64,000 nt of DNA from Desulfomonilaceae bacterium (lineage in GTDB: Bacteria; Desulfobacterota; Desulfomonilia; Desulfomonilales; Desulfomonilaceae): positions 1 through 64,000 of the forward strand of contig JBAZSD010000019.1 in NCBI GenBank assembly GCA_041662605.1, written 5' to 3'. A program made the translations under genes and the position numbers. Below, piece after piece: positions 51,189 to 59,634 of the stretch (its first letter is position 1; the number at the start of each line of letters is the position of its first letter). Below the pieces are notes generated by a model. The model was not told the DNA's origin, made no database searches, and worked only from the letters and a program-made list of their open reading frames with translations.

Positions 51189-51709
51189 CAGTCCTTGCGC
51201 TCTCCCTGATACAGGCATTGAACACTACCCTGAGAACCTCCGGCGAACTCAATCAGGCGGACTGTTGATTAGATCTGCCTGATCAAATTTTATAAGGGTA
51301 ACTGAAAGATCCTGCACGAAGGCGCTTTCTATTCTTTCAGCCGGGACGGTTTGTACCTTCTTAGCCTACCGTTAAGCTGAACAATTTCGAGTCATTCCTG
51401 ACTTCGGATGTCGGCGGCCGCGAATTTTAGTGTTCTTTTAAACACTTGGCTTACAGCCCTGGTTTGGGTCAGCCACGTTCAAGGTAAGAATTTTAAGGTT
51501 CTACGCGTACACTTTCTAGGCTAAAAAGTCAAGTTTTTTGCCGTGTCTTTTTGCAACAGACCTTGACTTCTCGTGTCTAGAGAATTATGCAACCTATCTC
51601 TTTTTGAAGATTTATTGCAAGGCAGTAATTTAAAAAGAGAGCTAAAAGGTGTTCCCAAAAAATTGGTATCCTATTCCGGACTCAAATGCGCTTCAAAGGA
51701 GAATTGCCC
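51189..51709. promoter_or_regulatory. Divergent control region between dsr operon and VOC gene
   Basis: 521 bp without a gene. An inverted repeat, AAGTCAAG (51526-51533) and CTTGACTT (51562-51569), places two outward-facing TTGACT -35-like hexamers. On the plus strand TTGACT is followed after 17 bp by TATGCA (51586). On the minus strand the -10 is poor. Nearer the dsr side there is an inverted repeat ATCAGGC/GCCTGAT (51252-51258 and 51277-51283) next to an AT-rich TTATAAAAT. Divergent control is plausible but not proven. Confidence 0.4.
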
Positions 51710-52297
51710 ATGATAAAGTTCAATGGAATAAATCACCTAGCCATGGTCACATCAGACATGGATAAAACAATCCGTTACTGGAGAGATCTTCTTGGATTCC
51801 GGCTGGTCGCCGGCCTGGGCGCGCCCGGTTACAGGCACTATTTTTTTGAAATATCGCCTACCGACCTTATCGCGTTTTTCGAGTGGGACGGGGCCGAACC
51901 AGGCATAGAAAAAGATCATGGCGCCCCTGTAAAGGGACCTATCATGTTTGATCATGTCTCTTTCGGAGTTGAAAACATAGAGGATTTGTGGGAGCTGCGC
52001 GACAAATTATCGGCAGCGGACTTTTGGGTTTCCGAAATGGTTGATCACGGCTTTATTTACTCAATCTATTCTTTTGACCCTAACAATATACCGGTTGAGT
52101 TCAGTTTTTCCATCAGGGGAAATGAAATACGACAACACCCCACAATGGTCGACAAAAAACCATCTGCGATTACTTTGGAAGGAGCGGAGGCGCAGACTGG
52201 CAAATGGCCGGATCCTACCCAGTCCAGTGACGATGATAGAAGAATTTATCCAGGAGCCGGGTCGGAGCTGTATCACGGTATCAAGAAAAATTCCTAA
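51710..52297 (+). CDS. VOC-superfamily (glyoxalase/dioxygenase-like) protein
   Basis: A 195-residue vicinal-oxygen-chelate protein: two beta-alpha-beta-beta-beta modules, starting INHLAMVTSDMDKTIRYWRD then LLGFRLVAG and continuing MFDHVSFGVENIEDLWELRD then DPNNIPVEFSF. Metal ligands are likely His in NHLAM, His in FDHVSF and Glu in PVEFSF, matching the H-H-E pattern. AAAGGAG precedes ATG 51710. The last 4 bp overlap the convergent DUF362 gene. Substrate unknown. Confidence 0.87.
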   Translation: MIKFNGINHLAMVTSDMDKTIRYWRDLLGFRLVAGLGAPGYRHYFFEISPTDLIAFFEWDGAEPGIEKDHGAPVKGPIMFDHVSFGVENIEDLWELRDKLSAADFWVSEMVDHGFIYSIYSFDPNNIPVEFSFSIRGNEIRQHPTMVDKKPSAITLEGAEAQTGKWPDPTQSSDDDRRIYPGAGSELYHGIKKNS

Positions 52298-53439
52298 CGG
52301 CTGATTCGGGAGAGAAGTCTTCCCAGATAGGGTTCCAGAATGTCTACTGCGTTGTTCCCACAAAGTTCGTGACAGCAAAAACAGGAGATACATATTCGTC
52401 GGTCTATTTTGGCGGTTCCGTTTCTGACAGAGATTGCGCTCGGGGGACAATGACTTACGCAAACACCGCAATTCTTGCATATCAACGGATTTATCGAAGG
52501 TTTAGTAATAATATGGTTCTCGAGAAATCTTCTGACTGGATTCCAATATGACAGATTCCAGGCCATTGACATTGCCTTTGGACGTTTAAAATCATTCAAG
52601 GGAAATGAACTGAGATCGGCGCCTATAATTTCGACCTTTGCCAGGTCAGCCACGCCCAGTCCCATTTCCTGACCGACTATGCATGTTCGTAACGCGTTGA
52701 TGGGGAAACCGACGAGAAAAGCGATGACCGCGTCCAGGGCCACAGCGTCCTTGCCGGCCGCCACTATGCCAACAAATCTGGGTTTCCCACTATTGGGGCC
52801 GTTTCCTTCCATGCCCAGGATCCCATCGACTATGGAAACGGCCGGCCGTATCTGTTCAAGGATCTGCACGAGGACGGTGGCAAAATCATCGGTGTTCTTT
52901 CCAGCTCTCAGGTGCCACGAAGCCTTGTCGGTTCCCAGGACAGTCCCGAAAAGATTCTTCACAGCCAGAGTCAACCCCATCTGTGTGTGGGTCTTGAGCT
53001 TCGGCAGATTTATGATACGGTCAAATTCGAAAACTTCCGCAGCTAGATCAAGGCGTCGAAACAGCCGCCCATCTGAACACTCGATACTGCGTTTCCGCAC
53101 GAAAGGGCAAGGTTCAACGTTGAGAGTAGCCATGAAATCCGTGTAACCGGATTTTCCCAAAACGCGCCCAAGATTTCCTAGTGGTGGACTGTCCCCTATG
53201 AAAACCTTTGCTCCGTAATCTATAGCGAGTGACGCCACTGCTTGCGCAAAAACCGGATGCGTAACTACGGCTTTCTCGGGATCGGCTGACATGAGAAGAT
53301 TGGGCTTGAGCAGAACCTTGTCGGACCGGGAAACAATTGATTCAAAGCCTCCCACATCATCGACACTCGCATTAATAATTCTTTTCAGCCCCTCGAGTTC
53401 GTAATCAGGCGCCTTTCTGACACTCACCAACGATTTCAT
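52294..53439 (-). CDS. DUF362 protein with C-terminal 2[4Fe-4S] ferredoxin domain
   Basis: A 381-residue iron-sulfur protein. The DUF362 domain covers residues 1-300 (VLLKPNLLMSADPEKAVVTHP, RIINLPKLKTHTQMGLTLAVK and NLFGTVLG, SIVDGILGMEGNGPNSGKPR). The C-terminal ferredoxin has CKNCGVCVSHCPPSAIS and CISCFCCHELCGNNAVDI. Function of the family is uncertain; it is common in anaerobes. Its stop overlaps the VOC gene tail by 4 bp on the opposite strand. The start at 53439 has no clear ribosome site. Confidence 0.88.
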   Translation of the reverse strand: MKSLVSVRKAPDYELEGLKRIINASVDDVGGFESIVSRSDKVLLKPNLLMSADPEKAVVTHPVFAQAVASLAIDYGAKVFIGDSPPLGNLGRVLGKSGYTDFMATLNVEPCPFVRKRSIECSDGRLFRRLDLAAEVFEFDRIINLPKLKTHTQMGLTLAVKNLFGTVLGTDKASWHLRAGKNTDDFATVLVQILEQIRPAVSIVDGILGMEGNGPNSGKPRFVGIVAAGKDAVALDAVIAFLVGFPINALRTCIVGQEMGLGVADLAKVEIIGADLSSFPLNDFKRPKAMSMAWNLSYWNPVRRFLENHIITKPSINPLICKNCGVCVSHCPPSAISVRNGTAKIDRRICISCFCCHELCGNNAVDILEPYLGRLLSRISR

Positions 53440-53685
53440 AGTCCGCGTCTAAAGCCTCTCTGTTCATTTGTCTGAGAAGGAGGTCACATTAAGGTCTCAT
53501 ACATGACCTGTTTTTTTCAGAACCTGTTCAAAGTTAACAGATCCAGCTCCAATTTCATATTCTCGGTTGTTACCTTTGCATCCGTATTCGAACAACCGGT
53601 TTCTTCACAAAGAGTTCACGGAATTGTGAGATCAGGAAATTGCTAAAAACTGGGACTAATATGCCTATTGAAGATCGATTTCAGC
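53440..53685. other. Upstream part of the DUF362-panC intergenic region
   Basis: About 250 bp with no gene. It precedes the plus-strand promoter of the panC leader and must also contain the minus-strand promoter of the DUF362 gene, which I could not identify. Confidence 0.4.
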
Positions 53686-53713
53686 TTGACCTCCGGAGCA
53701 ATCTCGTTATACT
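53686..53713 (+). promoter_or_regulatory. Promoter of the panCD leader
   Basis: -35 TTGACC (53686-53691), 16-bp spacer, -10 TATACT (53708-53713), both close to consensus. Transcription would begin near 53720, about 150 bp upstream of the panC start codon. Confidence 0.75.
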
Positions 53714-53718
53714 AAGTT

Positions 53719-53869
53719 TGAGTGATCTGGAGTTCCTGTTTGGAACCCGGAACAAATGAACATAGTCGTAAACAATTAAATCCGCTTGGATCCACAAGAC
53801 CGGGACGGAAGGATATATGTAGTAGCGCTGTAGGCCTTCCCTCGGGAAGGCTTTTTTTATTGATGTAAC
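53719..53869 (+). promoter_or_regulatory. panC 5' leader with attenuator architecture (candidate pan-type RNA element)
   Basis: The leader can fold into GTTCC/GGAAC (53732-53746), CCCGG (53746-53750) pairing with CCGGG (53800-53804), and an ATCC-GCTT-GGAT hairpin (53780-53791). A GGAAGG at 53807-53812 is complementary to CCTTCC in the 5' arm of the terminator (53834-53851) that ends just before panC. It can therefore act as anti-terminator. This is the layout of a transcription-attenuating riboswitch or leader. A conserved 'pan' RNA motif upstream of pantothenate genes is known in deltaproteobacteria; whether this matches its consensus was not tested. Confidence 0.6.
53834..53858 (+). terminator. 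Intrinsic terminator immediately upstream of panC
   Basis: Stem GCCTTCC/GGAAGGC around CCTCG (53834-53851), followed by seven T (53852-53858). It lies only 11 bp before the panC ATG (53870) and downstream of a good promoter. It must be conditionally bypassed for panCD to be expressed from that promoter. Confidence 0.85.
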
Positions 53870-54715
53870 ATGAAAACAATTACTTCTGTTCGTCAAATGA
53901 ATGAATGGGCAAGAGAACAGACTCTTGATCGTAAGAACATCGGCTTTGTTCCAACCATGGGGTATTTGCACGACGGACATTTGAGTCTAGTCACTAAGGC
54001 GCGTTCAGAAAATGACCTGGTCGCTGTAAGTATCTTTGTGAATCCGACGCAGTTTGGCAAAAACGAGGACTTCAGCGCTTATCCTCGCGATGCGGCAGGA
54101 GACACCTCAAAACTTGAAAATGGAGGCGTCGACGTATTGTTCATGCCCGAGGTTTCAGACCTCTATGGAGAGAGTTATGAAACTTACGTCGAATTGGAAA
54201 AAACGTCTCTTCCATTGTGCGGCAAGTCTCGTCCTGGCCATTTCAGGGGCGTAGCGACTGTTGTCCTTAAACTACTCAATATAGCGCTTCCTACTAGGGC
54301 TTATTTTGGCAGTAAAGATTACCAGCAACTTCAAGTCATCAAGAAGATGGTTCGCGATCTGAATGTCAACACAAGCATAGTAGGCTGCCCAACTTTTCGG
54401 GAAGCGGACGGACTTGCGATGAGTTCCAGAAACTCTTATTTGTCCTTGTCTCAGAGAAGACAGGCAGTTTGCCTTTTTGCGGCTTTGATGATCGCCAATA
54501 GATTGTTCAGCGCCCGTGAACCTGATCCCAGAGCATACATCGAAGCGATGAAGGAAAGAATTTTAGCCGAACCGGACGCTGATCCGGATTACATAAGCCT
54601 GACTGATCCTAAAACGCTTGGGGATTTGACCCGAGTAGTAGATACGGCCCTGGCAGTGCTGGCGGTGAGAATCGGTAAGACCAGATTGATAGACAACATG
54701 TTACTCCACGAATGA
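53870..54715 (+). CDS. panC: Pantothenate synthetase
   Basis: A 281-residue ligase joining pantoate and beta-alanine with ATP. VPTMGYLHDGHLSLVTKARS (HIGH-like loop, about 26-45), SIFVNPTQFGKNEDFSAYPR (about 57), FRGVATVVLKLLNI (about 125), YFGSKDYQQLQVIKKMV (about 144) and KMSKS-like AMSSRNSYLS (about 183). Full length. No good ribosome site is seen between the leader terminator and the ATG, apart from GGGAAGG in the terminator arm. Confidence 0.96.
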   Translation: MKTITSVRQMNEWAREQTLDRKNIGFVPTMGYLHDGHLSLVTKARSENDLVAVSIFVNPTQFGKNEDFSAYPRDAAGDTSKLENGGVDVLFMPEVSDLYGESYETYVELEKTSLPLCGKSRPGHFRGVATVVLKLLNIALPTRAYFGSKDYQQLQVIKKMVRDLNVNTSIVGCPTFREADGLAMSSRNSYLSLSQRRQAVCLFAALMIANRLFSAREPDPRAYIEAMKERILAEPDADPDYISLTDPKTLGDLTRVVDTALAVLAVRIGKTRLIDNMLLHE

Positions 54716-54731
54716 ATCTTGGAGAGTTCAG

Positions 54732-55088
54732 ATGCAAAGAACCATGCTCAAATCGAAGATACACAGAGCTACTGTCACTGGCGCATGTGTTGATTATGAA
54801 GGTAGTGTAACCATAGATTCCAGACTCCTCGAGGCGTCGGACATCATTGAATATGAACAGGTCCATATTTACAACGTATCGAATGGAGAGCGCTTCGCTA
54901 CATATGTTATCAGAGGAGAACCGGATTCTGGAGTTATCTGCCTAAATGGGGCCGCTGCGCGCAAGGTCTCGGTGCGGGATTTAGTAATAATCTGCTCATA
55001 TGTGAGTCTGGACGATACTGAATGTGGCAATCACAAAGCCAGGAATGTATTTGTGGATAAAGACAACAGGATCAATAGAATGCACTGA
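54732..55088 (+). CDS. panD: Aspartate 1-decarboxylase
   Basis: A 118-residue pyruvoyl-dependent decarboxylase that makes beta-alanine for PanC. Self-cleavage Gly-Ser is in DYEGSVTIDSRLLEAS (Gly24-Ser25), followed by YEQVHIYNVSNGERFATYVI and GAAARKVSVRDLVIICSY (substrate Thr/Tyr region). GGAGAG upstream. It follows panC by 16 bp, so one operon supplies both beta-alanine and pantothenate. Confidence 0.96.
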   Translation: MQRTMLKSKIHRATVTGACVDYEGSVTIDSRLLEASDIIEYEQVHIYNVSNGERFATYVIRGEPDSGVICLNGAAARKVSVRDLVIICSYVSLDDTECGNHKARNVFVDKDNRINRMH

Positions 55089-55135
55089 TTTTGGGATGGC
55101 CTCTATCTCGTTTATCTCAGATCCTAAACCTGAGT

Positions 55136-56314
55136 CTATAACGCTCTTCTTTTTTCAGTCGGCTTTGGTTTGGCCCCATCCGTGTGTTGCTGTCCCGTGG
55201 GGCCTGCCACCAGAAGTTCCTTTTTCTCAAAGCCCCGCTGAAAAACTATTTTTCCGTCGTCACCATAAAGAAGAATGGATACTCTTGCCAGGCCGGCCCC
55301 AGCTCTAATGTCGCCGTATGGAAGCTCTACCCGAGAATTATACTTGAAAGATATGTTTTCCCCCTCCCTGAAATTGGAAGGCAGATCTCCTTCTCCAAGA
55401 TGGGTTTTGTCGGGATATACATAGATCTTTGTCTCTCCCCTTTTGTCCCGCATCTCCACAAAAACGAAAAGATAACCCGAAAAAAGTATGTCCGAATGAT
55501 CCTTAATCAGACGGAAACTTAGTGTGCCACTGTTAACGTTCGTCGGTTTGACCGTAACATCCTGGGCGTTAAAATTGATGATGCGGCCATTCGACAAATC
55601 CTGAGTCGGCATAGCGGATTGACGCCCCGTTGACACCCCAGCGGCGCCGGTATTTAACGACGCTGAAGCGCTCGAGCTTTGAGTTGTGTGTGTCTGCTGA
55701 GATTTGCCGAGACTCGCAGAAAGGGCGCCTTCCAGTTTTTCGGATGACTGAACGAGGGCGCCGGCGTTGTCAGACTGGGAATCCTGATGGGAAGTGTCCG
55801 AATCGGCTGAAGAATCGCTGTCACCCAAGGATCCGCTTTGTTGAGTAGCAGCCCCTGAACCGGCGGAGGATGAATAGGCCTGCGACTGACGGTCCGCAGC
55901 TCCCGTTGAATCTTGACTTTGAGATGGCATGACGGCCAAATCTACGATTCCTTTGGTATATCCGTCCGCCATTATATAACCGAATCCGAATAGGCCTTTC
56001 AGCGCTGAATAAACACCAAAGACGGCCAGGAAAACGATGATCACCGTTCCGACAACCCCCAAACGGAATTTCTTTCCAGTAAGGTCATACTGAGTAGGTC
56101 CTCGACGTTCATTAATTAAGACTACCGAAAACCCAGGGGTTGCTTTAGGTTTATGTGAGGGAATCAAAGGCATATCCTTGAGAGGGTCTGTAAGCTTACG
56201 ACGGGATTTGGAACCCTTGATTCTTTCGACGACCCCGGACCATAAATTTGTAATCTTCATCGCGGTGAATGTATCCTTGAAAGGATTAAGCCAACTTACG
56301 GATAATCTCGTCAT
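55136..56314 (-). CDS. Single-pass membrane protein with Ser/Gln-rich linker
   Basis: A 392-residue protein of unknown family. A basic cytoplasmic N-terminus (about 1-85) precedes one transmembrane helix (LGVVGTVIIVFLAVFGVYSA, about 85-105). A low-complexity Ser/Gln/Asp/Ala linker follows (about 130-235), then a folded C-terminal domain (about 240-375) rich in beta strands (DHSDILFSGYLFVFVEMRDK, ISFKYNSRVELPYGDIRAGA). The ATG at 56314 has GAGG five bases upstream. A similar layout (anchor, flexible linker, sensor-like domain) occurs in envelope-spanning or pilus-type proteins, but no homology is claimed. Confidence 0.7.
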   Translation of the reverse strand: MTRLSVSWLNPFKDTFTAMKITNLWSGVVERIKGSKSRRKLTDPLKDMPLIPSHKPKATPGFSVVLINERRGPTQYDLTGKKFRLGVVGTVIIVFLAVFGVYSALKGLFGFGYIMADGYTKGIVDLAVMPSQSQDSTGAADRQSQAYSSSAGSGAATQQSGSLGDSDSSADSDTSHQDSQSDNAGALVQSSEKLEGALSASLGKSQQTHTTQSSSASASLNTGAAGVSTGRQSAMPTQDLSNGRIINFNAQDVTVKPTNVNSGTLSFRLIKDHSDILFSGYLFVFVEMRDKRGETKIYVYPDKTHLGEGDLPSNFREGENISFKYNSRVELPYGDIRAGAGLARVSILLYGDDGKIVFQRGFEKKELLVAGPTGQQHTDGAKPKPTEKRRAL

Positions 56315-56472
56315 TTTCCCTCTTAGTCACCAAAAGTGTAAAAAGTCTTGGACCGTCTATAAATATTAAATCCCTATATTGCTAGTTTTAGGAAATGAAT
56401 TGTAATTGATTCTCCTAAACCTATATTTTCCATTATACATTTTAGCGAAAGTGTCAAGATTCTTTTGCAAAT

Positions 56473-57768
56473 TTATGAATTAAATACGCGATTAAATGTC
56501 TCGTCCACCCATCTTAGCGAATGATTAATGTCGAAAGCTGATACGATTTCGTCCTTAGTTAGAATTTTCAGGAGTTCTGCATCCTCAAGCAGAACATCCT
56601 TGAAGTTCAAGCCTTTCTCCCACGCTCGCATAGCGTTTCTCTGCGTCAAAAGGTACGCGCGTTCCCGGGTCAACCCCTTATCTACAAGTTTGATGAGTAT
56701 TGATTCTGAGAATATAAGTCCCCTGCTTGAATCGAGGTTACGGATCATACGATCTTCAAAGACTCTCATGTTCTTGATAACCGAGGTCATTCGGTTCAGC
56801 ATGAAATCCACAAGTATGGTAGCGTCGGGACAGATTATTCTCTCAACCGACGAATGTGATATATCGCGTTCATGCCATAATGGGATATTCTCCATGGCCG
56901 ACAATGCATAACCACGAACCAGTCTAGCCAATCCACACAGGTTTTCAGTGAGCACCGGGTTCCTCTTATGAGGCATGGCTGATGATCCTTTTTGTCCTGG
57001 GTGGAAAAATTCCTCTACCTCACTCACTTCAGATCTCTGTAGGTGGCGGATTTCCATCGCAAGTTTTTCTATACTTGATGCAATCAACGCGAGCGCTACG
57101 AAATATTCCGCGTGTCGATCCCGTTGAATAATCTGGTTAGACACGGGAGCTGCCGCTAATCCGAGGCCGGCTAGAATTTCTTCTTCCATTTCCGGAGAAA
57201 GATGCGCGTAGGTTCCTACCGCCCCTGAAATCTTGCCTACTGAGATTGTTTGCAGAGCGGCGTCCCAACGTTTGAGGTTTCGGTCCATTTCCGAATAAAA
57301 TATCGCTAACTTCAGTCCGAAAGTACTCGGTTCAGCATGGATTCCATGTGACCTTCCCACTATCAGCGTCTTCTTGGTTTCAAAAGCTCGCTTCTTGAGC
57401 GCCTCCATGAGATCAACTATGTCATTTCTTATCAGTATTCCGGCCTGTTTCATCAGCAAAGACAGAGCGGTGTCCACAACATCATAGGAAGTCAACCCCC
57501 TGTGGATAAACCTGGAATCCTCGCCGACAAATTCCGCTACTGATGTCGTAAAGGCTATGACATCGTGGCGAGTGGTCTTTTCTATTTCATCTATTCTGTC
57601 AACATTGAAGGAGGCCTTTTCGCGTATACGGGTCATGCATGCTGCAGGGATCAATCCCCGTTTAGCCCATGCTTCGCATACTGCAAGTTCAATGTCCAAC
57701 CACTTCTGAAAACGATTCTCCGGTTTCCAGATGTCCTGCATTTGTTTACGTGAATATCTACTGATCAA
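56473..57768 (-). CDS. purB: Adenylosuccinate lyase
   Basis: A 431-residue lyase of the fumarase/aspartase superfamily acting twice in purine synthesis. Family signature GSSAMPHKRNPVLTENL (about 262-278), catalytic regions TRHDVIAFTTSVAEFVGEDS (about 65), GLTSYDVVDTALSLLMKQAG (about 91) and VGRSHGIHAEPSTFGLK (about 135). Full length for the short (B. subtilis/Thermotoga) type. Confidence 0.96.
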   Translation of the reverse strand: MISRYSRKQMQDIWKPENRFQKWLDIELAVCEAWAKRGLIPAACMTRIREKASFNVDRIDEIEKTTRHDVIAFTTSVAEFVGEDSRFIHRGLTSYDVVDTALSLLMKQAGILIRNDIVDLMEALKKRAFETKKTLIVGRSHGIHAEPSTFGLKLAIFYSEMDRNLKRWDAALQTISVGKISGAVGTYAHLSPEMEEEILAGLGLAAAPVSNQIIQRDRHAEYFVALALIASSIEKLAMEIRHLQRSEVSEVEEFFHPGQKGSSAMPHKRNPVLTENLCGLARLVRGYALSAMENIPLWHERDISHSSVERIICPDATILVDFMLNRMTSVIKNMRVFEDRMIRNLDSSRGLIFSESILIKLVDKGLTRERAYLLTQRNAMRAWEKGLNFKDVLLEDAELLKILTKDEIVSAFDINHSLRWVDETFNRVFNS

Positions 57769-58046
57769 AACGGATATCCTTTCTTTTTCAAACTGATCTC
57801 TATGATCATAAGTTGTTCAGACTATTCAATCGGTCGTTACAAGTACCCTACAACGACCCCGGTGGAGACTATCATTTTTATGTCACACAGGCTAGATCAA
57901 AGTAAACCGTCGATAGTCAAGCGTCAGATGAACCTCCGAATCTCAGTCGGCGTCATCCAGCCTTGATTTTGAGTTAATACTTGCGAAATTCACGTGTCAT
58001 TATTATTAAATCTATTAGGATGCTTGTTGAGGAGGAGATTTACAAA

Positions 58047-58295
58047 ATGGCTTCCAATACGGGAAAGAGAGTTCACAAAGCTCAACAGATGGTTAGGGAG
58101 TTGGAAAGAACCACACCCTACATGATAGAAGGGCTTTATGGCAACTTTCTAAGGCGATTCATGGACTGTGAGAGATCGAGATGGACCAACGATCTCTCTA
58201 TATATTTAGGTAATTTTGACGGTGACTGTCAGGAATTTGGATTCGAGGTCGCTGACCTCCTTTGGGAGCGCTTCGAAAGAAGGATTTCCTGTTAA
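58047..58295 (+). CDS. Small conserved-looking hypothetical protein
   Basis: An 82-residue protein. ATG 58047 with GGAGGAG nine bases upstream is preferred over an earlier frame start. The sequence is mostly helical and charged (KRVHKAQQMVRELERTTPYM, FLRRFMDCERSRWTNDLSIY) and ends RFERRISC. No family recognised. A strong terminator follows, supporting a real transcript. Confidence 0.65.
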   Translation: MASNTGKRVHKAQQMVRELERTTPYMIEGLYGNFLRRFMDCERSRWTNDLSIYLGNFDGDCQEFGFEVADLLWERFERRISC

Positions 58296-58354
58296 ACATA
58301 CCTGGCTGGTTTGCTGTCGCAGTCGGTCATTTTCATAGGTAATCCTGCCAACAA

Positions 58355-58390
58355 GAAGGGCGAACGCTAAAGATCGTTCGCCCTTCTTTT
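58355..58390. terminator. Bidirectional intrinsic terminator
   Basis: A 12-bp stem, GAAGGGCGAACG (58355-58366) and CGTTCGCCCTTC (58375-58386), followed by TTTTG on the plus strand. On the minus strand it is followed by TTGTTGG. It lies between the small plus-strand gene and the qmoC stop, and likely ends both transcripts. Confidence 0.8.
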
Positions 58391-58423
58391 GTGAACTAAA
58401 TTACAGGTCTAAAGACGAGATTG

Positions 58424-59623
58424 TTACGCTTCCATAGAAGGCGCATTCACACACTTTGGCTGCGTTGGCAACATAATGTTGCGACCCGCTGACTTTGCCC
58501 ATGTAATTGCTACTGTTCTATATCCGAGGTGCGCGAACTTGGAAAACGGAAGATACAATAGCAGACTAAGCACAAACACAAGGTGTATGGCGTACAAAAC
58601 GTAGGCTCCTCCAACCATGCCCGCCAGTCTGACAATTTCAGTCAGCACCCCTGTAACGCCTGTTACGCAGATGATCAGGAGAAAAAACCAGTCAAAATAG
58701 GAACTTCCTCCAGCCTGGTCCGGAACATTCAATCTTCGAAACAACATGATTCCTAGCCCAATCACAAACGCAATAGCGCTGACGTTGCCGAGGATCTTTA
58801 TCGGGATCGTGCCGGGACCGTTCTGGGAGGGCGGTAGCAGTCCCAGGATGTCGACGTTGAATGCGACTATCGTAGTAGTCACCAGCAATCCTATCATACC
58901 CCAAAAAGTCAACAAATGGGCGGAATAACGAATGTTGTTCGCTTCACATTCCTTAAACGTGGTGTGTGGCAAGATTTCCGACAGGGCTTCCAAAAGACTT
59001 GGGATAAAACCCTTTCTCGCGGACCCTACCGGAATAGGATTGTTAGTTTCCAGACTAGTCCAGTATGATTTAAGGCTCATGACAAGTGAAACCACGGAAA
59101 AAACTAGGGCAGCCGTAAATATGACCTGAACTAGAGGCAAATAGATGAAACCATCCTTTGGGCTCAAATGGTGTGCCGAGTATTTTACTGCGCCTTCTGG
59201 AAACGAGAAACCGCTTATCAACAAGATCAACAGTACAACAACCGCTGGGATTCCCAGAGCAAGCACGAACATGGAAGATTCACCAACCAGTTTTCCGAAA
59301 AAAGCAGGCTTCGCGTTATTCTGAATCACCATCTTTCGCACTGCCTTTAGGGCGTCACCAGGATTGGCGCCGCGTGGGCACATGGTTGAGCAGTCATTAC
59401 ACTGATGGCACAACCAGATGTCGGGATCATTGAGTAGCTTATCCTTTAGACCCCATTGAGCCCAGATCATTTCTTTTCGTGGAAATGGGTTGTTGTCGGG
59501 AGCAACCTTGCACGCCACTGAGCACGTCGCGCACTGGTAACACTTCTTGAGATCGCCTCCGCCCGCTGCAATGAGATCCTTAGTAAACTGAAGATCAGGT
59601 TCAGCGACTATGTCTTTCGCCAT
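58424..59623 (-). CDS. qmoC: QmoC, membrane subunit of the quinone-interacting oxidoreductase
   Basis: A 399-residue fusion of an HdrC-like ferredoxin domain (CYQCATCSVACKVAP, about 24, and CHQCNDCSTMCPRG, about 70) and an HdrE/NarI-like cytochrome b domain with about six helices (from about 110 onward), whose histidines (for example SAHLLTFWGM, IHLVFVLSLL) bind haem b. It takes electrons from menaquinol and passes them to QmoA/B. AGGAGG before the ATG. Last gene of aprBA-qmoABC. Confidence 0.96.
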   Translation of the reverse strand: MAKDIVAEPDLQFTKDLIAAGGGDLKKCYQCATCSVACKVAPDNNPFPRKEMIWAQWGLKDKLLNDPDIWLCHQCNDCSTMCPRGANPGDALKAVRKMVIQNNAKPAFFGKLVGESSMFVLALGIPAVVVLLILLISGFSFPEGAVKYSAHHLSPKDGFIYLPLVQVIFTAALVFSVVSLVMSLKSYWTSLETNNPIPVGSARKGFIPSLLEALSEILPHTTFKECEANNIRYSAHLLTFWGMIGLLVTTTIVAFNVDILGLLPPSQNGPGTIPIKILGNVSAIAFVIGLGIMLFRRLNVPDQAGGSSYFDWFFLLIICVTGVTGVLTEIVRLAGMVGGAYVLYAIHLVFVLSLLLYLPFSKFAHLGYRTVAITWAKSAGRNIMLPTQPKCVNAPSMEA

Positions 59624-59634
59624 TATGAACCTCC

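Noticed and set aside
53719..53858. Leader upstream of panC as 6S RNA or SRP RNA
   Set aside because: The GGAAGG stretch briefly recalls SRP RNA, but the conserved SRP loop and the 6S open-complex shape are not present, and the placement fits an attenuator.
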